64,000 nucleotides of DNA from Methylophilus medardensis (GTDB taxonomy: Bacteria; Pseudomonadota; Gammaproteobacteria; Burkholderiales; Methylophilaceae): the NCBI RefSeq assembly GCF_006363915.1, contig NZ_CP040946.1. One strand, 5' to 3'. The translations under genes and the position numbers were made by a program. Of this stretch, positions 1 to 8,354 are shown piece by piece. The notes under the pieces were generated by a model. It had not been told where the DNA came from and ran no database searches. It saw only the letters and a list, made by a program, of their open reading frames with translations. How positions within the stretch are numbered: the first letter of the stretch is position 1; each line of letters begins with the position of its first letter.

Positions 1-26
1 GACAGTAAATGGTTGCGCGCTTTCAT
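1..26 (-). CDS. Start of the next gene of the mxaRS-like operon (partial, off the left edge)
   Basis: An ATG on the minus strand at 26 opens a frame reading MKARNHLL before the window ends. A purine-rich AAGGA ribosome binding site lies about 9 bases upstream and overlaps the stop region of the preceding DUF58 gene, which suggests translational coupling. In methanol dehydrogenase clusters the gene after mxaS is normally mxaA, so mxaA is the expected identity. That is an inference from gene order only, because eight residues cannot identify a family. Confidence 0.45.
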
Positions 27-38
27 CGATCGCTTTCC

Positions 39-896
39 TTAAGCAGGCACATATTGGTGAAAGTAGTCGGTCAGCAAATCTGCATCGAAACTGTCTTCCA
101 CAAAAAATGGCTGCATATCAAATCTCATAAAAATATCTTCAATTGCCTGACGTCTGGCCGTAAAGGCATCCAGAATACGTTGGCGATAAGAGGCGCGTAA
201 GAACAGGGTACGGCGCTCGCCGGTTTCCGGGTCATTAATACTGGTGATGCCGAATTCTGGTAGCTGTTTGTACTCGGTGCTGTTCCACAAAATCACTGGC
301 ACGATATGGTGGCGCAGCATGAGTAATAATGCCTCTTCGAGTTGCGGCAATGGCATATGGAAATCTGAAACCAGAAAAATCAAAGAACGCTCACGGGGCA
401 ACAGGCGCACGCTTTCAAGCAGTGCCGCGGTACCGACTTCATTGGGCAAATGGTTCTCTAATCGATCAGCCAGTTCAAACATGGTATGCGGACGCAAAGA
501 CAGCGTACTTAGCCATTGATCATGCAGATCATCATCAAAGCCAATAAATCCAACCGGATCGGTGTTTCGACTGGCAGATTGGGCGACTGCGCGCGTGATG
601 TGGGCCGCAGTGACCAGCTTGGTGTGCGGTGTGCCATATTGCATCGAGCCAGACATGTCACACATCACAAACACTGGGGTCGCACTTTTTTGGTTGAATA
701 TCCTGACATAGACCTGTTCCATCGGATCGCGGATGGTTTGGCGAATATCAATACGGCGCGGGTCAGGATATGAGAGTAAGGTCGTGTGACCACGAAACTC
801 CATACCCATTCCGCGCTGATTACTTTTATGCCGACCAGGGCGACGCGAACGGGAACGCCAGCCGATGTGGTAGCTGAATTCCTTAATGATTTCCAT
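39..896 (-). CDS. mxaS: DUF58/VWA-like protein, MxaS type
   Basis: A 285-residue protein with the DUF58 layout: a conserved block around residues 28-60 (GMGMEFRG, then YPDPRRIDIRQ) and a von Willebrand-like core starting at residue 75. The metal-site signature D80-M-S82-G-S84 is visible. DUF58 proteins act with MoxR AAA ATPases; in methanol dehydrogenase clusters this pair is MxaR/MxaS, thought to help insert calcium or mature the enzyme. It lies 14 bases downstream of the MoxR gene on the same strand, so the two are probably one operon. The MxaS assignment rests on family resemblance plus the methylotrophic context; mxaF itself is not in the window. Confidence 0.7.
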   Translation of the reverse strand: MEIIKEFSYHIGWRSRSRRPGRHKSNQRGMGMEFRGHTTLLSYPDPRRIDIRQTIRDPMEQVYVRIFNQKSATPVFVMCDMSGSMQYGTPHTKLVTAAHITRAVAQSASRNTDPVGFIGFDDDLHDQWLSTLSLRPHTMFELADRLENHLPNEVGTAALLESVRLLPRERSLIFLVSDFHMPLPQLEEALLLMLRHHIVPVILWNSTEYKQLPEFGITSINDPETGERRTLFLRASYRQRILDAFTARRQAIEDIFMRFDMQPFFVEDSFDADLLTDYFHQYVPA

Positions 897-910
897 AGCG
901 GTATGAATGC

Positions 911-1927
911 TTAAGGTGCTGCAACGGCATTAATAATGCCCGTGAGTAATTCGCGCGCAATTTCTGTACGGCGCATCTCATACACTGGGCTAAATACTAA
1001 GCGGTGCGCGATGGTTTCATGGAACACCGCATGAATATCTTCCGGAATCACAGCTTGGCGATCATTGAGCCAAGCGTTCACACGCGCTGCACGCAACAAC
1101 ATACCCATGCCGCGTGGGCTGGCGCCGCTAAGCACCAAGCGCTTCATGTCAACATTCGACACTTTCACCCCATAAGCGACTGGATCTTTTGTCGCCAACC
1201 ACAAATCTAGCGCGTATTTACGCAGTGCAGGGCTGGCCTGAATATTTTCTTGAATCACTTTGGCAAAGCTGTTCAATTGATCAAACTGCAAAATGTCTGC
1301 CGGCACATTCGAAATCAATTGGTCCACATCATGAAACCGCGTATCAAAAATCAGCGATTCCATGATGTCGTGTGCAGGTGGCACCAAGATAGGAATCTCC
1401 ATCATGAAGCGGTCTCGCGCGGCCGAAGGAATATCAAATGTCTCTTCACGCTCCACTTGGTTACGGTCAGCAAACACCAGCATGTGTGGGAAGTGGTGCT
1501 CTTTGTTGAATGCCGTCAGCGTACGCTCTGCCATCACGCGCAGCATCAGTGAGTGCACTTGTGGCCGGGCGCGGTTAATTTCGTTGAAAAAGAAAATAGA
1601 TAAATCTTGGCCTGACATCAGCAAGGGACCCGGGCTGACATGGGGTTTGCCATCTTCGCCGAGGTAAGTGTGGTACACCAGGTCGTTCGGCATCAAATCA
1701 ATCGTGCCTTCAATCCGCTGGTAGCCGCCACCAATGCCACGGGTGAACGCGCGTAACAAAGTGGTTTTACCTACCCCCACATCCCCTTCAAGCAGCACGT
1801 GGCCGCGAGCGAACACGGCAGTGGTGATCAGACGTACTGGATTCTCCTGACCGACGACGACTTTGTTAACTTCCGATTCCAGTGAGAGCGCATGTGTACG
1901 CCAATCGTTAAGCTGTAAATCTTGCAT
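911..1927 (-). CDS. mxaR: MoxR-family AAA+ ATPase, MxaR type
   Basis: A MoxR-type AAA+ ATPase, 338 residues from the chosen start. Walker A is GDVGVGKT at residues 48-55. The Walker B region reads FFFNEINRARP at about 112-122, with Asn where many AAA proteins have Asp. A longer frame begins at 2020, but the ATG at 1927 has an AGGA ribosome binding site 8-9 bases upstream and gives the usual N-terminus, so it is preferred. The partner DUF58 gene follows at once. MxaR is a putative chaperone for methanol dehydrogenase maturation. It appears to be the first gene of its operon, divergent from fabA, without mxaFJGI in front of it. Confidence 0.75.
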   Translation of the reverse strand: MQDLQLNDWRTHALSLESEVNKVVVGQENPVRLITTAVFARGHVLLEGDVGVGKTTLLRAFTRGIGGGYQRIEGTIDLMPNDLVYHTYLGEDGKPHVSPGPLLMSGQDLSIFFFNEINRARPQVHSLMLRVMAERTLTAFNKEHHFPHMLVFADRNQVEREETFDIPSAARDRFMMEIPILVPPAHDIMESLIFDTRFHDVDQLISNVPADILQFDQLNSFAKVIQENIQASPALRKYALDLWLATKDPVAYGVKVSNVDMKRLVLSGASPRGMGMLLRAARVNAWLNDRQAVIPEDIHAVFHETIAHRLVFSPVYEMRRTEIARELLTGIINAVAAP

Positions 1928-2098
1928 GCCTGATTTCCTGATGAGGTTGATTGTGAGATAAACTGAATTGTAACTAATTTGTAATTGATCACATCTAGAA
2001 CAAGCCGAATTATCCTTCAAAGCTTGTTGGGATGGTCATTGCCAAGTTGTAAAATTCAGTAACAATTTAACGAATACTACCTACATTTTTCTTAAAAG

Positions 2099-2114
2099 TA
2101 TACAGGTCGGTATA
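2099..2114. promoter_or_regulatory. Short inverted repeat in the mxaR-fabA divergent region
   Basis: TATAC and GTATA form perfect 5-base arms around a 6-base spacer, 79 bases upstream of fabA and 171 upstream of mxaR. It lies between divergent genes where an operator would be expected. A TATACT box at 2171-2176 could be a -10 element for fabA, but no good -35 was found. Arms this short can arise by chance. Confidence 0.25.
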
Positions 2115-2192
2115 GTTATTGGATGACAAAAAGCTTTCACTAAACGCAATTTCCGGCGAAAATATTGTTTTATACTAAAAATCTAAAAGTAC

Positions 2193-2708
2193 ATGACTAG
2201 AAAAAGTAGTTTCAGCAAAGAGGATTTGTTGGCCTGTGGCCGGGGAGAGATGTTCGGCGAAGGCAACGCGCAATTGCCACTGCCACCGATGCTGATGTTT
2301 GACCGGATCGTCAAAATTTCTGATGACGGCGGCAAATACGGTCAGGGCGAAATTATTGCCGAACTCGATATCCGGCCGGATTTATGGTTTTTTGAATGCC
2401 ACTTTACTGGGGATCCAGTCATGCCAGGTTGCTTGGGATTAGATGCCATGTGGCAACTGGTTGGTTTCTTTTTAGGCTGGAAAGGTGGACCAGGTCGTGG
2501 GCGTGCGCTTGGATCAGGCGAGGTGAAATTTACCGGCCAAGTATTGCCGACTGCAAAACTGGTGCGTTATCACATCGATTTGAAACGGGTGATCATGCGT
2601 AAACTGGTGATGGGTATTGCAGATGCTCGTATGGAAGTGGATGGTCGCGAGATTTATTCTGCCAGTGATTTACGTGTCGGGCTGTTTACCAGCACGGACA
2701 ATTTCTAA
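2193..2708 (+). CDS. fabA: 3-hydroxydecanoyl-[ACP] dehydratase/isomerase FabA
   Basis: FabA dehydrates 3-hydroxydecanoyl-ACP and isomerises trans-2- to cis-3-decenoyl-ACP, the branch point to unsaturated fatty acids. The protein has 171 residues, the normal FabA length. The hot-dog fold motif FECHFTGDPVMPGCLGLDAM carries the catalytic pair His70 and Asp84, at the same numbering as in E. coli. fabB follows 35 bases downstream, the usual fabA-fabB operon. No FabR-type regulator gene is nearby. The assignment is secure. Confidence 0.97.
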   Translation: MTRKSSFSKEDLLACGRGEMFGEGNAQLPLPPMLMFDRIVKISDDGGKYGQGEIIAELDIRPDLWFFECHFTGDPVMPGCLGLDAMWQLVGFFLGWKGGPGRGRALGSGEVKFTGQVLPTAKLVRYHIDLKRVIMRKLVMGIADARMEVDGREIYSASDLRVGLFTSTDNF

Positions 2709-2743
2709 AAATTCTGACAGTGTCGAAGTTAATGGGAGGCGCA

Positions 2744-3970
2744 ATGCGTCGCGTAGTGATTACAGGATTTGGTATCGTATCGAGTCTTGGTAATAACAAA
2801 CAGGAAGTATTGGAAAGCCTGCAAGCAGGGCGCTCTGGTATTACATATCAACCCGAATATGCCGAGCGTGGTTTGCGTTCGCATGTTGCAGGCTCGATCA
2901 AAAATCTGGATGTTGATGCCCTGATCGATCGCAAGTTGTTGCGGTTTATGGCCAAAGGGCATGCTTATGCATGGCTGGCCATGCAAGAAGCCATTGCGGA
3001 TGCAAACTTGCCTGAAGCGATGGTCTCAAATGTGCGCACCGGTCTGATTGTGGGCGCCGGCGGCACCTCCACAGAAAGTATGCTTGAAGGCACCAACACC
3101 TTAGCCGAAAAAGGCATTCGGCGCGTGGGCCCATACATGGTCACCAAAACCATGAGCAGCGGTATCGCGGCCTGTCTGGCCACGGGGGCTAAAATCAAGG
3201 GTGTCAATTACGGCATCAGCTCTGCTTGCTCAACCAGTGCACATTGCATTGGGGCGGGTGTTGAGCAAATCCAACTTGGCAAGCAAGATATAGTGTTTGC
3301 CGGCGGTGGTGAAGAAGAACACTGGACCATGAGTTATCTGTTTGATGCCATGGGCGCGCTCTCTAGCAAATATAACGAAACGCCTGAAAAAGCCTCACGC
3401 ACTTACGATGCTGATCGTGATGGTTTTGTTATTTCTGGCGGTGGCGGTATTGTGGTGCTGGAGGAATATGAGCACGCCAAAGCTCGGGGCGCAAAAATCT
3501 ATGCCGAGGTCATCGGTTATGGGGCGACCTCTGATGGCTATGATATGGTTGCGCCAAGCGGTGAGGGTGCGGTGCGCTGTATGCAGCAGGCCCTGCAAGG
3601 CATTGATGTAGATGAGGTGGATTACATCAATACCCACGGCACCAGCACGCCGGTCGGCGATACCAAAGAGTTAGAGGCGATTCGTGCAGTGTTTGGCAGT
3701 CAAAGCCGAACGGCGATTGCCTCTACAAAGTCTTTGTCTGGTCACGCTTTGGGTGCGGCAGGGGTTAATGAGGCCATTTATACTTTGCTGATGATGCAAC
3801 ATGGGTTTATTGCGGCTTCTGCGAATATCGAAACGCTGGATCCTGCGGCAGAGGGCTTGAATATTGTGCGCAGCCCAATCGCTTCCGCCAAGATTCAAAC
3901 TGCCTTATCAAACAGCTTCGGCTTTGGCGGCACCAATGCTACGTTGACCTTATCGACCAAAAATCTGTAA
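2744..3970 (+). CDS. fabB: Beta-ketoacyl-ACP synthase I FabB
   Basis: FabB is the condensing enzyme that elongates the cis-3-decenoyl-ACP made by FabA. The thiolase-fold protein of 408 residues has the Cys-His-His triad at C162 (SSACSTSAH), H298 (NTHGTSTPVGD) and H334 (SLSGHALGAAG), with K329 also present. The frame can be read from 2720, but the ATG at 2744 has a GGGAGG ribosome binding site 4 bases upstream and gives the family N-terminus MRRVVITGFG. It is translated with fabA and followed by a hairpin terminator. Confidence 0.96.
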   Translation: MRRVVITGFGIVSSLGNNKQEVLESLQAGRSGITYQPEYAERGLRSHVAGSIKNLDVDALIDRKLLRFMAKGHAYAWLAMQEAIADANLPEAMVSNVRTGLIVGAGGTSTESMLEGTNTLAEKGIRRVGPYMVTKTMSSGIAACLATGAKIKGVNYGISSACSTSAHCIGAGVEQIQLGKQDIVFAGGGEEEHWTMSYLFDAMGALSSKYNETPEKASRTYDADRDGFVISGGGGIVVLEEYEHAKARGAKIYAEVIGYGATSDGYDMVAPSGEGAVRCMQQALQGIDVDEVDYINTHGTSTPVGDTKELEAIRAVFGSQSRTAIASTKSLSGHALGAAGVNEAIYTLLMMQHGFIAASANIETLDPAAEGLNIVRSPIASAKIQTALSNSFGFGGTNATLTLSTKNL

Positions 3971-3994
3971 TCAAATTGAGTAGTTTGTTGCTTG

Positions 3995-4028
3995 CGGCGT
4001 GCGTTGGAAAACGCGCGCCGTTTGTTTT
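3995..4028 (+). terminator. Rho-independent terminator of fabAB
   Basis: An 11-bp stem (CGGCGTGCGTT with AACGCGCGCCG, one G-T pair) closes on a GGAA tetraloop and is followed by TTTGTTTT. It starts 24 bases after the fabB stop. Confidence 0.85.
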
Positions 4029-4057
4029 AACGCGTTTGTGTTTAAAGCCCCAGCGCG

Positions 4058-4552
4058 TTAACAGCCAGTGTGGTCAGTGGTCACGGTGAGTCCGGCGTTT
4101 GGGCCAGTTGCTGCAATCACGTATTCAAGCTTGCAATGACTGCTATCCTTGGCGACATCAAAATAATAAACCGCGCGGTTGCTATCCGATAATGCGGCTT
4201 GAATAGTGAGCTTTCCAGGGTCCAACAGTTGCTGCAGGGTGCCCGCGCCGTCTGCATTGCCAAGCCAACCGACCGGATAACCATGATTAAAATAAATGGT
4301 ATGTCCTTCAATGGAGGTAGATGGCGCGGGCAGTTGATCGCTGCACTGCGCGTCCGCCATGCAAACGCCTCTGGCCATGGTGGCGGTCGCTAACACGGAG
4401 GCCTTGAATGACTGTAAGGTTGCCTGTCGGGCCAATGCATCGATATGTGCCATGCGTGCGTAGGCGGTGACCGCCAGCGCTGATAAAATCAACAGGACGA
4501 CGATCAGTTCAATGAGTGTAAAACCAGTTGGGATGCGTGATATTTTTTTCAT
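4058..4552 (-). CDS. Type IV pilin-like (pseudopilin) protein
   Basis: A 164-residue protein with a class III prepilin leader: cleavage is expected after G10, giving mature FTLIELIVVLLILSALAV with the conserved Glu at +5 and a long hydrophobic N-terminal helix. The C-terminal domain has four cysteines in two pairs and ends in Cys, so disulfides are likely in this periplasmic part. It would be processed by PilD and assembled in a type IV pilus or type II secretion pseudopilus. It stands alone, divergent from the DUF1439 gene; no other pilus assembly gene is adjacent, and pilF is far away at 36.6 kb. Minor pilin and MSHA-like pilin are both possible. Confidence 0.8.
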   Translation of the reverse strand: MKKISRIPTGFTLIELIVVLLILSALAVTAYARMAHIDALARQATLQSFKASVLATATMARGVCMADAQCSDQLPAPSTSIEGHTIYFNHGYPVGWLGNADGAGTLQQLLDPGKLTIQAALSDSNRAVYYFDVAKDSSHCKLEYVIAATGPNAGLTVTTDHTGC

Positions 4553-4631
4553 TGCACACGATCTTATCGTACACTTTGCTGGTGGAAGTCAATTTTTGTC
4601 AAATGTTGCATCTGTTAAATAAGGCTTACAA

Positions 4632-5177
4632 ATGTGTCTGTTAAAAAGCGCTTTCAGGGTGGTTTTGCTATCTTTGTTATTGACGCACTGCGTCAGTATG
4701 GGCGAGCGGACAGTGCGCATGAATACCGCGCAGATACAGCAAAAACTCAACCATAAACTGGCCAAACCGTTCACCGTACTCAAAGTATTTCATATTCAAT
4801 TATCGAATGCATTGGTGTCTATGGACCCCGTCTCGGGCAGGATACATACCTTGATGGATGCGCATGTGCAAAGCGATTTGCTCGCGGATGCGGCGACCGG
4901 CAAAATCAGCTTGTCTGGGTTGGTTAAATTTGACCAGACCCGTCATGCGGTGGTTTTGGATCAGCCTACAGTAGATCAACTTCAACTTGATGGTGCGCAA
5001 GCGGAGTGGCAGGGATTGGTGCAACAGTTGGCGCAGCGGTTAGGGTCGAAATGGCTAGACCAGTTAGTGCTCTATGAAGTGAAACCCGAAGACTTAAGCT
5101 ATGCAGGCAGACAGTTTCAGCCCACTGCCTTGCAGGTGACTGCAGAGGGCTTACAAGTGACGCTTAAGCCGCAATAA
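4632..5177 (+). CDS. DUF1439 family lipoprotein (YceB-like)
   Basis: A 181-residue exported protein resembling the DUF1439 family (E. coli YceB), predicted lipid-binding envelope lipoproteins of unknown function. The N-terminus is a short hydrophobic signal ending in LLLTHC, with the candidate lipidated Cys at 20. His at -1 is unusual for a lipobox, which prefers Gly, Ala or Ser, so lipidation is uncertain. The body has the alternating beta pattern of the family. Its 3' end overlaps the convergent Mth938-type gene by 14 bases. Confidence 0.7.
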   Translation: MCLLKSAFRVVLLSLLLTHCVSMGERTVRMNTAQIQQKLNHKLAKPFTVLKVFHIQLSNALVSMDPVSGRIHTLMDAHVQSDLLADAATGKISLSGLVKFDQTRHAVVLDQPTVDQLQLDGAQAEWQGLVQQLAQRLGSKWLDQLVLYEVKPEDLSYAGRQFQPTALQVTAEGLQVTLKPQ

Positions 5178-5553
5178 GGTGTTTTTCTAGCAGTAACGCG
5201 GCGACCACGCGGCGACCTTCGGCCGTCAGGATGTTGAAGGTGCGGCAGGCTGCAGCAGTGGTCATGCACTCTACGGCGATCTGCGCAGTGGCAAAGGCTT
5301 GAACATGTTTGGGGTGAATAAAACGCTGTTTGTCACCGCTGCCCAGCAACACCACTTCAGGATTGAATTCTAAAATGGCTGCCATTTTGTTGGCATCCAA
5401 GGTGTCCCACGGGCCAAAAAACCAGTCGGTGCTCAGCGCTTGCTCGCTGACAATCACTGGTTGTGCATAGCGTTGACGATTAATGATGACAGCATCGCTA
5501 TCAAAGCCGTTGATTTGATACTGTTGGTCGCTGGTATGTAAGTGTAATTTCAT
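5164..5553 (-). CDS. Mth938-domain (DUF498) protein
   Basis: A 129-residue protein of the Mth938/Xcc1710/NDUFAF3 family, recognised by the pattern INGFDSDAVIINRQRY early, FGPWD in the middle and EVVLLGSGDKQRFIHP near residue 70. The mitochondrial relatives assist complex I assembly; the bacterial role is unknown. It is convergent with and overlaps the end of the DUF1439 gene. No operon partner is seen. Confidence 0.8.
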   Translation of the reverse strand: MKLHLHTSDQQYQINGFDSDAVIINRQRYAQPVIVSEQALSTDWFFGPWDTLDANKMAAILEFNPEVVLLGSGDKQRFIHPKHVQAFATAQIAVECMTTAAACRTFNILTAEGRRVVAALLLEKHLIAA

Positions 5554-5676
5554 TGTTTAAAGCCATCGCGTGAGTGGTGATATCTAGCCAATTAAAGCAT
5601 CACAAGGCGCACGCCATGCGTGCTTTATCGTCTTGCAGCCGTGCGCATTCTAAGCCAAGCAAACGCCTAAGTTTCA

Positions 5677-5705
5677 TTGATGTAGCAAGGGTTTGCAGGT
5701 AGAAT
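5677..5705 (+). promoter_or_regulatory. Candidate sigma-70 promoter for alaA-hom-thrC
   Basis: TTGATG (-35) and TAGAAT (-10) are separated by exactly 17 bases, about 54 bases upstream of the alaA start. Match to consensus is 4/6 and 5/6. No transcript evidence is available from sequence. Confidence 0.5.
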
Positions 5706-5758
5706 GAAAGTTTTACTTTAAGAGCTTAACACACGTCAGAAGTGTTTGTTAACCAGCG

Positions 5759-6985
5759 ATGAAGCCAGTCAATAAATCCAATAAACTCAGTAATGTTTGT
5801 TACGACATCCGCGGGCCCGTGCTGCAACGCGCCCGGCAGATGGAAGAAGACGGTCAGCGTATTATCAAGCTGAACATCGGCAACCCGATGCCGTTCGGTT
5901 TTAATGCCCCAGAAGAAATTGTGCAGGACGTCATCCACAATATGGATCATGCCTCCGGCTACACCGATTCCAAGGGTTTGTTTGCCGCACGCAAAGCCAT
6001 CATGCACTACACCCAGCAAAAAAATATTCCTGGGGTGACGATTGATGACATCATTATTGGCAATGGGGTATCTGAGCTGATTGTGATGGCGATGCAAGGC
6101 CTGCTCAATAATGGCGACCAAGTGCTGGTGCCTATGCCCGATTATCCATTGTGGACCGCGGCGGTTAATCTCGCTGGCGGCACCGCTCGACATTATGTCT
6201 GTGACGAGCAAACTGGGTGGTTGCCTGATCTTGAGGATATCGAAAATAAAATCACGGCCAATACCAAAGGTATCGTGATTATTAACCCAAACAATCCAAC
6301 CGGTGCGTTATATCCAAAAGAAACGTTAGAAGGCATCATCGAGATTGCCCGTCACCACGGCTTGGTGATCTTTGCCGATGAAATCTACGACAAGGTGCTG
6401 TATGACGGTAACACGCATACCTCGATTGCTTCACTGGCAGATGATGTGCTGTTTGTGACTTTTAATGGCTTGTCTAAAAACTACCGCGCCTGTGGTTATC
6501 GTTCGGGCTGGATGATCATCTCGGGTGATAAAAAAGATGCCAAAGATTATATCGAAGGCCTCAATATGCTGGCGTCTATGCGTTTGTGTGCCAATGTGCC
6601 TGGTCAATTGGCGATTCAGACTGCCCTCGGCGGTTACCAAAGCATTAATGATCTGGTGGCGCCGAGTGGGCGCTTGTGTAAACAGCGCGATCTGGCCTAT
6701 GACATGCTGACTGCCATGCCAGGAGTGAGCTGTGTCAAACCCGCCGCCGCCATGTATTTGTTTCCTAAATTAGATCCTGACATGTATCCGATTGCGGATG
6801 ATCAGCAATTTATTCTAGATTTGTTGCTGGAAGAGAAAGTGCTACTGGTGCAGGGGACAGGCTTTAACTGGAAATCACCTGATCATTTCAGAGTGGTGTT
6901 CTTGCCCAATGTCGATGACTTGACCGAGGCCATGACCCGCATTGGGCGCTATCTGGAAAGCTATCGCAAGAAACATTCAAAATAA
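5759..6985 (+). CDS. alaA: Class I/II aminotransferase, AlaA-like (glutamate-pyruvate)
   Basis: A fold-type I PLP aminotransferase of 408 residues, close in length and sequence pattern to E. coli AlaA, which makes alanine from pyruvate and glutamate. The PLP lysine is K240 in NGLSKNYRACGYRSGW; NPNNPTG lies at 176-182 and the cofactor Asp in FADEIYDKV near 207. It is the first gene of alaA-hom-thrC, an order common in betaproteobacteria. Substrate choice cannot be fixed from sequence, and an aspartate-type aminotransferase feeding the threonine branch is an alternative. Confidence 0.85.
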   Translation: MKPVNKSNKLSNVCYDIRGPVLQRARQMEEDGQRIIKLNIGNPMPFGFNAPEEIVQDVIHNMDHASGYTDSKGLFAARKAIMHYTQQKNIPGVTIDDIIIGNGVSELIVMAMQGLLNNGDQVLVPMPDYPLWTAAVNLAGGTARHYVCDEQTGWLPDLEDIENKITANTKGIVIINPNNPTGALYPKETLEGIIEIARHHGLVIFADEIYDKVLYDGNTHTSIASLADDVLFVTFNGLSKNYRACGYRSGWMIISGDKKDAKDYIEGLNMLASMRLCANVPGQLAIQTALGGYQSINDLVAPSGRLCKQRDLAYDMLTAMPGVSCVKPAAAMYLFPKLDPDMYPIADDQQFILDLLLEEKVLLVQGTGFNWKSPDHFRVVFLPNVDDLTEAMTRIGRYLESYRKKHSK

Positions 6986-7024
6986 GGTAAGCGTGCGCGC
7001 AAGCCATCAATGGTGAGTATGAGT

Positions 7025-8338
7025 ATGAAAGAATTAAAAGTAGGTTTGTTGGGTGTTGGCACAGTAGGCGGCGGTACATATGCCGTGCTTACGCGCAACC
7101 AGACGGAGATTGCCCGTCGCATTGCCGGCAACATTCGTATTGTGCAGGTGGCTGATCGTAATCTTGCCTTGGCTGAACAAGTCACAGGCGGGCAGGTTGC
7201 TTTGACAGAAGATGCCTTTGCCGTGGTTAACAACCCTGAGATCGACGTGGTTGTGGAGTTGATTGGTGGTTATACCGTTGCCAAAGAACTGGTGTTGACC
7301 GCTATTGCCAATGGTAAACATGTCGTCACCGCGAATAAAGCCCTGCTGGCTGTGCACGGTAACGAAATTTTTAAGGCCGCAGCTGACAAAGGCGTGATTG
7401 TCGCTTTTGAGGCTGCCGTGGCCGGTGGCATCCCAATCATTAAAGCGCTGCGTGAAGGGCTGAGCGCCAACAAAATCGAATGGGTGGCCGGCATCATCAA
7501 TGGCACAACTAACTTTATCCTGACTGAAATGCGTGACAAAGGGTTAGCGTTTGTGGATGTGTTGAAAGAGGCGCAACGGCTGGGCTATGCCGAGGCTGAC
7601 CCCACTTTTGACGTTGAGGGTATTGATGCTGCACATAAACTCACATTAATGGCAAGCATTGCGTTTGGCATGCCCGTGCAGTTTGAGCAAGCTTACACCG
7701 AGGGTATTACCAAACTCACGACTAAAGATATTCAATATGCCGAAGAGCTTGGCTACCGCGTTAAATTACTGGGGATCAGCAAAAAAACCAGTGAAGGCGT
7801 CGAGTTGCGTGTGCATCCGACCCTGATCCCGGAAAAGCGTTTGGTCGCCAACGTGGATGGCGCCATGAATGCCGTGGTGGTGAAAGGCGATGCAGTGGGC
7901 CCGACGTTGTATTATGGTGCTGGTGCGGGTGCTGAACCTACTGCCAGTGCGGTGGTTGCAGACTTAGTCGATATTGCACGCTTACAAGGCACCAAGCCTG
8001 AGCAGCGCGTGGCGTATTTAGGTTACCAACTTGATCAACAACAGACCTTGCCGATCTTGCCAATCGCAGAGGTGCACTCTGCTTACTATCTGCGTTTGCG
8101 TGCGACAGACAAACCAGGCGTGATGGCTGCGATTACCAAGATTCTCGCCGATATGCAAATCTCGATTGATGCCATGCTGCAGAAAGAGCCCGCAGAGGGC
8201 GAATCTGAGGCTGACATCGTCATTTTGACGCATACCACGCAAGAAAAAACCATGGATGCTGCGATCAAGCACATTGAGTTACTGCCCGCGATTGCTGGTC
8301 AAGTGACCAAAATCCGCATGGAAACACTGTCTCGCTAA
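7025..8338 (+). CDS. hom: Homoserine dehydrogenase
   Basis: Hom reduces aspartate semialdehyde to homoserine with NAD(P)H, the common step to threonine and methionine. The N-terminal Rossmann motif is GLLGVGTVGGGT, the substrate-site region includes AGIINGTTNFI and YAEADPTFDVEGIDAAHK, and a C-terminal ACT domain (about 350-425, starting YYLRLRATDKPGV) suggests allosteric feedback, probably by threonine. The frame is open from 7010 with three in-frame ATGs; the third, at 7025, has GGTGAG 7 bases upstream and gives 437 residues. thrC follows 16 bases downstream. Confidence 0.95.
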   Translation: MKELKVGLLGVGTVGGGTYAVLTRNQTEIARRIAGNIRIVQVADRNLALAEQVTGGQVALTEDAFAVVNNPEIDVVVELIGGYTVAKELVLTAIANGKHVVTANKALLAVHGNEIFKAAADKGVIVAFEAAVAGGIPIIKALREGLSANKIEWVAGIINGTTNFILTEMRDKGLAFVDVLKEAQRLGYAEADPTFDVEGIDAAHKLTLMASIAFGMPVQFEQAYTEGITKLTTKDIQYAEELGYRVKLLGISKKTSEGVELRVHPTLIPEKRLVANVDGAMNAVVVKGDAVGPTLYYGAGAGAEPTASAVVADLVDIARLQGTKPEQRVAYLGYQLDQQQTLPILPIAEVHSAYYLRLRATDKPGVMAAITKILADMQISIDAMLQKEPAEGESEADIVILTHTTQEKTMDAAIKHIELLPAIAGQVTKIRMETLSR

Positions 8339-8354
8339 CTTACGGTTGAAAGCA

